The notes beneath the pieces were generated by a model that saw only the letters and a list, made by a program, of their open reading frames with translations, searched no databases and was not told the origin of the DNA. A stretch of 12,458 nt of DNA, taken from the NCBI GenBank assembly GCA_947505915.1, contig CANNNH010000031.1, forward strand, positions 1 to 12,458, in the 5' to 3' direction. Source of the DNA: Comamonadaceae bacterium (GTDB lineage Bacteria > Pseudomonadota > Gammaproteobacteria > Burkholderiales > Burkholderiaceae). Shown in pieces: positions 6,712-12,458 of this stretch. A program made the translations under genes and the position numbers. Within the stretch, counting starts at the first letter, position 1. Each line of letters begins with the position of its first letter.

Positions 6712-6765
6712 GCAGATTTCACCCCCTCCCTTTCCCTGCGAACCTCACCCTGGACTCACACGCAA

Positions 6766-8823
6766 ATGGCTGACAACTCCTCTTCTCTCATGGCCAACGC
6801 CATCCGTGCCCTGGCCATGGACGCCGTCCAGCAAGCCAACTCCGGCCACCCCGGCGCGCCCATGGGCATGGCCGACATGGCGGTGGCCTTGTCGTCGCGT
6901 CATTTGCAGCACAACCCGGCCAACCCGCACTGGCTGGACCGCGACCGCTTTGTGCTGTCCAACGGCCACGGCTCCATGCTGATTTACGCGCTGCTGCACC
7001 TGACGGGCTACGCGCTGCCCATGAAAGAGCTGAAAAACTTCCGCCAGCTGCACAGCAAAACGCCTGGCCACCCCGAAGTCGGCTACACCCCCGGCGTCGA
7101 GACCACCACCGGCCCGCTGGGCCAGGGCGTGACCAACGCCGTCGGCATGGCGCTGGCTGAAAAGCTGCTTGCGCAGGAGTTCAACCGCCCCGGCCACGAG
7201 GTCGTCAACCACCACACCTATGTCTTCATGGGCGACGGTTGCCTGATGGAAGGCATCAGCCACGAAGCCGCCGCGCTGGCCGGTGCCTGGAAGCTCGGCA
7301 AGCTGATTGCGCTGTACGACGACAACGGCATCTCGATTGACGGCCAGGTCGCGCCCTGGTTCATTGACAACACCGCCCAGCGCTTTGCCGCTTACGGCTG
7401 GAACGTCATCGGCCCGATCGACGGGCACAACGCTGACGCAGTCGATGCAGCGATTGCCAAGGCCAAAAGCGCCAGCGACAACAAGCCGACCCTGGTCATC
7501 TGCAAGACCCACATCGGCAAAGGCTCACCCAACCGCGCCAACACCGCCAAGGCCCACGGCGAGCCGCTGGGTGCCGAAGAAATCAAGCTCACGCGCGAAG
7601 CCCTGGGCTGGCCGCATGCGCCTTTCGAGATGCCGCAAGACGTCTACGCCGCCTGGGATGCCAAGGCCGCCGGCCTGGCGCGTGAAGCCGCCTGGAACGC
7701 CAAGTTCAGCGCCTACCAGGCCGCTTTCCCGGCCGAGGCCGCCGAATTGCTGCGCCGCATGAAGGGCGAGCTGCCCAAGTCTTTTTCGCAACTCGCGGTG
7801 GACACCGTGGTGGGCGCGCACACCAAGGCCGAAACCGTGGCCTCGCGTAAAGCCTCGCAGCTGGCGCTCGAAGCCTTCACCGCCGGCCTGCCCGAACTGT
7901 TGGGCGGCTCGGCTGATTTGACCGGCTCCAACCTCACCAACACCAAGAGCACGCCCAACCTGCGCTTTGACGCGCAAGGCGCGGTGGTGCTGACCGAGAC
8001 GGCCGACGGCCAGAAAATCGGCGGGCGCCACATCAACTACGGCGTGCGCGAATTCGGCATGGCCGCCATCATGAACGGCATCGCGCTGCATGGCGGCTAC
8101 ATCCCGTACGGCGGCACCTTCCTGACCTTCAGTGACTACAGCCGCAACGCCATCCGCATGGCCGCGCTCATGAAACTGCGCGTGGTGCATGTGTTCACGC
8201 ACGACTCCATCGGCCTGGGCGAAGACGGCCCGACGCACCAGTCGATCGAGCACGCCGCTTCGCTGCGCCTGATCCCCAACCTGGACGTCTGGCGTCCGGG
8301 CGACACCGCTGAAACCGCCGTGGCCTGGGCCGTGGCCCTGCAAAACAAAAACAAGCCCACCGCGCTGCTGCTCAGCCGCCAGAATCTGCCTTACGCGCCC
8401 AAAGACGATCTCGGCCAGATCAGCAAAGGCGCATACGTGTTGGCCGAACCCGAAGAAGTCGGCTTGACAAAAAAAGCCCAGGCTGTGCTGATCGCCACCG
8501 GCTCTGAAGTGCAGCTCGCGCTCAAGGCCCAGGAGCTGCTGGCCAAAGAGTTCAAGATCGCCGTGCGCGTGGTCTCCATGCCCAGCAGCACCACCTTTGA
8601 CAAACAAAAAGCCGCCTACAAGAGCGAAGTGCTGCCCGAAGGCATTCCGCGCATCGCCGTGGAGATGGGCGTCACTGACGGCTGGTGGAAATACGGCTGC
8701 GCTGCGGTGGTCGGCATCGACAGCTACGGCGAGTCAGCCCCGGCGCCGGTGCTGTTCAAGCACTTCGGCTTCACGCCGGAAAACGTCGCCAACACCGTGC
8801 GCAAGGTTCTGTTCAGGAAATAA
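6766..8823 (+). CDS. tkt: transketolase
   Basis: Thiamine-diphosphate enzyme moving two-carbon units between sugar phosphates in the pentose phosphate pathway, and in the Calvin cycle if present. The chosen 685-residue product is close to E. coli TktA (663) and aligns along its length. Visible are SGHPGAPMG with His28, NGHGS with His68, [21 protein letters not shown] (101-121), the cofactor motif from GDG (157-159) to Asn187, [10 protein letters not shown] (380-389) and the pyrimidine-domain VREFGM with catalytic Glu429. An ATG at 6682 would add 28 Pro/Gly-rich residues unlike any transketolase and overlaps the proposed promoter; ATG 6766 begins MADNSS just before the conserved [13 protein letters not shown]. 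No strong ribosome-binding site precedes 6766. The gap gene follows after 66 bp on the same strand with no terminator between, so the pair is probably one transcript. Confidence 0.97.
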   Translation: MADNSSSLMANAIRALAMDAVQQANSGHPGAPMGMADMAVALSSRHLQHNPANPHWLDRDRFVLSNGHGSMLIYALLHLTGYALPMKELKNFRQLHSKTPGHPEVGYTPGVETTTGPLGQGVTNAVGMALAEKLLAQEFNRPGHEVVNHHTYVFMGDGCLMEGISHEAAALAGAWKLGKLIALYDDNGISIDGQVAPWFIDNTAQRFAAYGWNVIGPIDGHNADAVDAAIAKAKSASDNKPTLVICKTHIGKGSPNRANTAKAHGEPLGAEEIKLTREALGWPHAPFEMPQDVYAAWDAKAAGLAREAAWNAKFSAYQAAFPAEAAELLRRMKGELPKSFSQLAVDTVVGAHTKAETVASRKASQLALEAFTAGLPELLGGSADLTGSNLTNTKSTPNLRFDAQGAVVLTETADGQKIGGRHINYGVREFGMAAIMNGIALHGGYIPYGGTFLTFSDYSRNAIRMAALMKLRVVHVFTHDSIGLGEDGPTHQSIEHAASLRLIPNLDVWRPGDTAETAVAWAVALQNKNKPTALLLSRQNLPYAPKDDLGQISKGAYVLAEPEEVGLTKKAQAVLIATGSEVQLALKAQELLAKEFKIAVRVVSMPSSTTFDKQKAAYKSEVLPEGIPRIAVEMGVTDGWWKYGCAAVVGIDSYGESAPAPVLFKHFGFTPENVANTVRKVLFRK

Positions 8824-8856
8824 ACCGAAGATGGTGCCCGTCGTGCCATCCGCTAA

Positions 8857-9888
<1,032 letters not shown>

Positions 9889-9905
9889 GCGCAAGCTGCG
9901 GCCAC

Positions 9906-9933
9906 AAAAAACGCACCCGAGGGTGCGTTTTTT
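9906..9933. terminator. bidirectional rho-independent terminator shared by gap and pirin operons
   Basis: Perfect 13-base arms AAAAAACGCACCC (9906-9918) and GGGTGCGTTTTTT (9921-9933) around GA. The GC core of 7 bp is followed by six T residues when read in either direction, so it works for the plus-strand tkt-gap transcript and for the minus-strand birA-pirin transcript. Its right end includes the last base of the pirin stop codon TGA (9933-9935). Confidence 0.93.
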
Positions 9934-10973
9934 CATGGGTGTTGTGGTTCCGTCGGCCGCGCTTCATGCCCGTCCGGGTAGCGCGCAAAGCGCGCCGGCT
10001 CGCGCCCATGCACCGGGCCGCTGTCGGGCCAAGGCCAGCCGCCGAACTGGGTACGCTGGTAGTCGGCCACAGTCTGGCGGATTTCAGCTTGCGTGTTCAT
10101 CACGAAGGGACCGTATTGCGCCACCGGCTCACCAATCGGCTGGCCTTGCAAGAGTAAAAACTCCGCGTCGTTGCTGCCTCGGTTGACCAAGGTGACGGCA
10201 CTGCCTGCAAGCTCCAGCGCGGCATGCTGCCGCAAGAGTTCGCCGTCAATCTCAACCTGCTCACCCTTGAAGAAATACAGGCTGCGCTGGGTCTGTTCGC
10301 CCGCAGTGGCCGGCAGCGTCCAGCGCGCCCCCGGGTCCATGCGGATGGTCCAGATCGCCACATCAGCATCCAGCTGCGCAGCCCAGGAGTCGGGTGGCGG
10401 TGGCTGCGGCGCATCGGCATCTTGCAGGCGGCCGGCGATCACGGCCAGTTCGGTGCTGCGACCGGCTTCGTCTTGTGTCACGTGGCGCACCACGTCCTGC
10501 GACCAGAACATGGTGAAGTGTGGCGGCGCCATCTTGCTGGCCGCCGGCAGGTTCAGCCAGATCTGAAACAGCTCCAGCGGGTTGGCCTGGTCGGTGGCCA
10601 GCAGCGGAAACATCTCGGCATGCACGATGCCCCGGCCTGCGGTCAGCCACTGCACGTCGCCGCGCCCGAAGCGAGCGGCTGCGCCCAGCGAGTCGGCGTG
10701 GTCGATCAGGCCTTTGCGCACGATGGTCACGGTTTCAAAGCCGCGATGCGGATGCGATGGAAAACCCGGCACCGTTTGCCCGTGGTACATGCTCCAGCCG
10801 TCCTGGCGGCTGAAGTCCTGCCCCAGCTGCCGGCCGGCCAGCGATGCAGCCGGCCCCATGTGCGCATTACCCGCCGGGTAGGCATCGTCGTGGTACGCGC
10901 AAAACAAAAAAGGGTCGATGGTCTCCCACGGGAAACCCAGGGGCTTGATCTTCAAAATGGCAGCGCTTGGCAT
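9933..10973 (-). CDS. pirin family protein (bicupin)
   Basis: Two-domain cupin of 346 residues. The N-terminal cupin holds the iron ligands of pirins: His74 and His76 in PSHPHRGFET, and His118 and Glu120 in GRGIVHAEM, with spacing like human pirin. Some bacterial pirins have quercetin dioxygenase activity and others bind metabolic enzymes or regulators; the role here is not known. At 346 residues it is longer than YhhW or human pirin (231-290), owing partly to a proline-rich insert near residue 190 and a polar, arginine-rich C-terminal tail of about 40 residues. The start is ATG 10971-10973 with GAAAGAG upstream; a GTG at 11003 in the same frame lies within the preceding gene. It starts 11 bp after the stop of the exported-protein gene, so is probably translated from the same mRNA. 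The gene ends in the shared terminator. Confidence 0.92.
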   Translation of the reverse strand: MPSAAILKIKPLGFPWETIDPFLFCAYHDDAYPAGNAHMGPAASLAGRQLGQDFSRQDGWSMYHGQTVPGFPSHPHRGFETVTIVRKGLIDHADSLGAAARFGRGDVQWLTAGRGIVHAEMFPLLATDQANPLELFQIWLNLPAASKMAPPHFTMFWSQDVVRHVTQDEAGRSTELAVIAGRLQDADAPQPPPPDSWAAQLDADVAIWTIRMDPGARWTLPATAGEQTQRSLYFFKGEQVEIDGELLRQHAALELAGSAVTLVNRGSNDAEFLLLQGQPIGEPVAQYGPFVMNTQAEIRQTVADYQRTQFGGWPWPDSGPVHGREPARFARYPDGHEARPTEPQHP

Positions 10974-10984
10974 GTACAGCTCTT

Positions 10985-11437
10985 TCAAGCGGGCAGTTTG
11001 CACTTGCCCTCGTAGGCGATGCGCACCAGCTTGCCGCGTTGATCGACATCGTTGTAGCCGCTGTAGCTCACGGTGGCCCGGTCAATGACGATCTGGGTTT
11101 CGTGGCCGTTGCTTTTGTTCTTTTTGTGGGCGCCCAGGCGCGATGCGTTGCTCAGGTTGGAGCCCTGGTATTGCTCGGTGATCAGGCTGCTGACGCGCAT
11201 CTGATAGTCAAGCGGGCCGACCACATTGAAGTACATGTGCCAGCCGATGTTTTGTATCTCGATACTGACTTTGGCCGGCGGCAGTTTTTTGTTGTCGAGC
11301 TGCGCAATGACGCCTTCGGCCTCGCATTCGAGCTTGAAGGTTTGCGCCTGGGCCAAGTGTGCCAACGGGCCTATTGCGAGCAGCAGCAGGGCGCTCCGCA
11401 GGCAACACCATAGAGGGGGCCTCAAATTTTTTTGCAT
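10985..11437 (-). CDS. exported protein of unknown function, 150 residues
   Basis: I do not recognise a family. The protein starts with a clear Sec signal peptide: basic Lys3 and Arg6, then a hydrophobic run SALLLLAIG (15-23) and a likely signal peptidase I site AQA|QT after residue 31. The mature part of about 119 residues has two cysteines only, Cys38 and Cys146, near its two ends and so placed for a disulfide closing the domain. It is predicted to be beta-rich (alternating hydrophobic segments around 57-82 and 115-145), with a Lys/Asn-rich stretch HKKNKSNG (104-111). No lipobox is seen, so it should be periplasmic or secreted. The start ATG 11435-11437 has AAGG overlapping the birA stop codon TAA, only 7 bp away. 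It lies between birA and a pirin gene in a tight run; neither neighbour gives its function. A longer upstream frame lies within birA and is a shadow. Confidence 0.82.
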   Translation of the reverse strand: MQKNLRPPLWCCLRSALLLLAIGPLAHLAQAQTFKLECEAEGVIAQLDNKKLPPAKVSIEIQNIGWHMYFNVVGPLDYQMRVSSLITEQYQGSNLSNASRLGAHKKNKSNGHETQIVIDRATVSYSGYNDVDQRGKLVRIAYEGKCKLPA

Positions 11438-11444
11438 AGGGACC

Positions 11445-12359
11445 TTACAAGCGGTTCGTCCCGACTGTAGCAAATGGGGGCTGCGCAGCGGCGAGCGGGC
11501 GAACGCTGACCTCCTGGCTGCTGATGTCACGCATGCCAGCTGCGGTCTGCACGCGCAAGGCGCCTTGGGGGCCGACACCACAGGCGTTGCCCTCGGTGCC
11601 GTCAGACAGACGCACGGCCCGCCCCGCCAGCGCATCGCGGGCGGCAAAGCGCGCTTGAAAGGGCGCAAAACCTTCCCGCTCAAAAGCCAGCACGGCAGCG
11701 ACCAGTGGTGCGGCCACAGCTTGCAAGGCCCAAGGGGCGTCCACACCCGGCCACATGGCCTGCAAGGACGTGGCGGTAACGCCAGGCGGCATGCCGGACT
11801 GCGCTGCGGTTTCGAAGGTTTGCGCCGGGGGCATCACATTGAGTCCGACGCCGATGACCACGTAGCGCTGATCTCCCCAGCTGGCAGTCTCCACGAGAAT
11901 GCCGCCCAGCTTGCAATCATTGAGCCACAAGTCGTTCGGCCATTTAAGTTGCAGTTGCTCGCCCTCGTGGGTTTGTGGCGCCAGACTGTCGGCCAGACTC
12001 ACGCCGACTGCCAGTGACAGGCCGGACCAGTCGGCCGGTTGCAGCGGCAGACCCAGTGAGAACGTCAGGCTGGCGCCGGCTGCGCTGTGCCAGTTGCGGC
12101 CCAGTCGGCCTCGGCCAGCGCTTTGATGTTCTGCCACCAGCAAGATGGCTTCAGGTGCTGGCGGGCTGCTTGCACTGGCGGCGGCGCGGCAACGCCGCAT
12201 CAGCTCGCTGTTGGTTGAATCGATCTGCGGCAAGACCTCGACCGTGAAGGCCGGCAAGCTCGGCATCACGGCCTGCCAGATGGCTTCTGCGGGCCAGCGC
12301 ACAGGTGCTTTTGCAGAGGGGCTTTGGCCGTTGGCTGGCTTGGATATTGGTGCAGGCAA
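11445..12359 (-). CDS. birA: biotin-[acetyl-CoA carboxylase] ligase, monofunctional
   Basis: Attaches biotin through biotinyl-AMP to the carboxyl carrier protein of acetyl-CoA carboxylase and similar enzymes. Catalytic-domain motifs are complete (numbering from the chosen start): IDSTNSELMRR (46-56), GRGRLGRNW (82-90), KWPND with Lys139, CKLGGILVE (149-157) and VIGVGLNV (168-175), then a C-terminal SH3-like domain from about 250. There is no N-terminal helix-turn-helix, so it is a group I ligase and should not regulate biotin genes. The start is uncertain: the frame is open to the right edge, but that part overlaps the end of the upstream gene. TTG at 12357-12359, 7 bp after that stop and behind a weak TGAG, gives 304 residues; GTG at 12302 (285 residues) begins at the conserved RWPAEA and is a real alternative; ATG at 12266 would lose conserved residues. 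Confidence 0.9.
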   Translation of the reverse strand: MPAPISKPANGQSPSAKAPVRWPAEAIWQAVMPSLPAFTVEVLPQIDSTNSELMRRCRAAASASSPPAPEAILLVAEHQSAGRGRLGRNWHSAAGASLTFSLGLPLQPADWSGLSLAVGVSLADSLAPQTHEGEQLQLKWPNDLWLNDCKLGGILVETASWGDQRYVVIGVGLNVMPPAQTFETAAQSGMPPGVTATSLQAMWPGVDAPWALQAVAAPLVAAVLAFEREGFAPFQARFAARDALAGRAVRLSDGTEGNACGVGPQGALRVQTAAGMRDISSQEVSVRPLAAAQPPFATVGTNRL

Positions 12360-12366
12360 GAGTTGC

Positions 12367-12458
12367 TCAGTGTTTTTTGTTTTTGAGTTTCTTGGATTTC
12401 TTGCTTGACTTTTTCTTGGCCTTTTTCTTGCCGTCCTTGTCCTTGGGTGCAAGCAGGG
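12367..12458 (-). CDS. C-terminal end of unidentified protein with lysine-rich tail
   Basis: In the frame offset from birA, the minus strand reads 29 codons from the right edge to TGA at 12367-12369. The residues are overwhelmingly basic (APKDKDGKKKAKKKSSKK, then KSKKLKNKKH), 17 of 29 being lysine. Codon choice is AAG/AAA, which would be an odd composition for birA coding but is a typical basic tail of a nucleic-acid-binding or ribosome-associated protein. The stop lies 7 bp before the proposed birA start, in line with the tight spacing of the following genes. Only the tail is seen, so the function is unknown. The alternative is that birA itself starts upstream in its own frame, which I consider less likely because that peptide has no family similarity. 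Confidence 0.6.
   Translation of the reverse strand, partial: LLAPKDKDGKKKAKKKSSKKSKKLKNKKH

Noticed and set aside
6682..6765. Upstream start for transketolase adding 28 residues
   Set aside because: The extension is Pro/Gly-rich, unlike transketolases, and its ATG overlaps the likely -10 box and lies before the expected transcription start.
7525..8607. 360-codon open frame on the minus strand
   Set aside because: Lies antisense within transketolase; residues are His/Gly/Val-rich as expected from the complement of a GC-rich gene, and there is no motif or ribosome-binding site.

Overview
The window looks like chromosomal DNA of a GC-rich betaproteobacterium, most likely of the Comamonadaceae (Polaromonas/Rhodoferax/Acidovorax type). 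This rests on protein flavour, strong GC bias at third codon positions, a short biotin ligase without a DNA-binding domain, and -10-like boxes lying close to start codons. It is inference, since no rRNA or marker gene is present. Coding density is high, no gap without a gene exceeds 300 bases (the longest is 2902-3179), and I see no mobile element, CRISPR array, tRNA or rRNA.

Left block (1-2901, all minus strand): a rubrerythrin lacking its usual C-terminal rubredoxin domain, then a separate 54-residue rubredoxin, a rubredoxin-NAD(+) reductase-like flavoprotein, and the first 273 residues of a MaeB-type malic enzyme that runs off the left edge. The first three form a plausible complete electron chain NAD(P)H -> flavoprotein -> rubredoxin -> diiron protein -> H2O2. 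The malic enzyme follows after 184 bp and could supply NADPH, but it has its own promoter candidate.

Divergent control region (2902-3179): unusually AT-rich and full of short symmetries. It holds a sigma70-like promoter for rubrerythrin, two perfect inverted repeats built on TTGAT/ATCAA, further TTGATA copies, a compound hairpin that may be a REP-like element, and another inverted repeat before the plus-strand acyl-CoA dehydrogenase.

Middle block (3180-6612): an ACAD10/11-type acyl-CoA dehydrogenase (plus) converges on a minus-strand pair, murU-like sugar-1-phosphate nucleotidyltransferase followed by aminopeptidase P. The divergent gap 6613-6765 separates that pair from the central carbon genes.

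Central carbon block (6766-9888, plus): transketolase and type I glyceraldehyde-3-phosphate dehydrogenase, linked metabolically through glyceraldehyde-3-phosphate, ending at a strong symmetrical terminator.

Right block (9933-12458, minus): the lysine-rich C-terminus of an unidentified gene, a monofunctional biotin-protein ligase, a 150-residue exported protein of unknown function, and a pirin. Gaps are only 7, 7 and 11 bp and ribosome-binding sites lie in or next to the preceding stop codons, so this is probably one operon. It ends at the same hairpin that terminates the gap transcript.

Most of the window is ordinary housekeeping DNA. The parts most worth a second look are the split rubrerythrin system with its repeat-rich promoter and the unknown exported protein between birA and the pirin gene.
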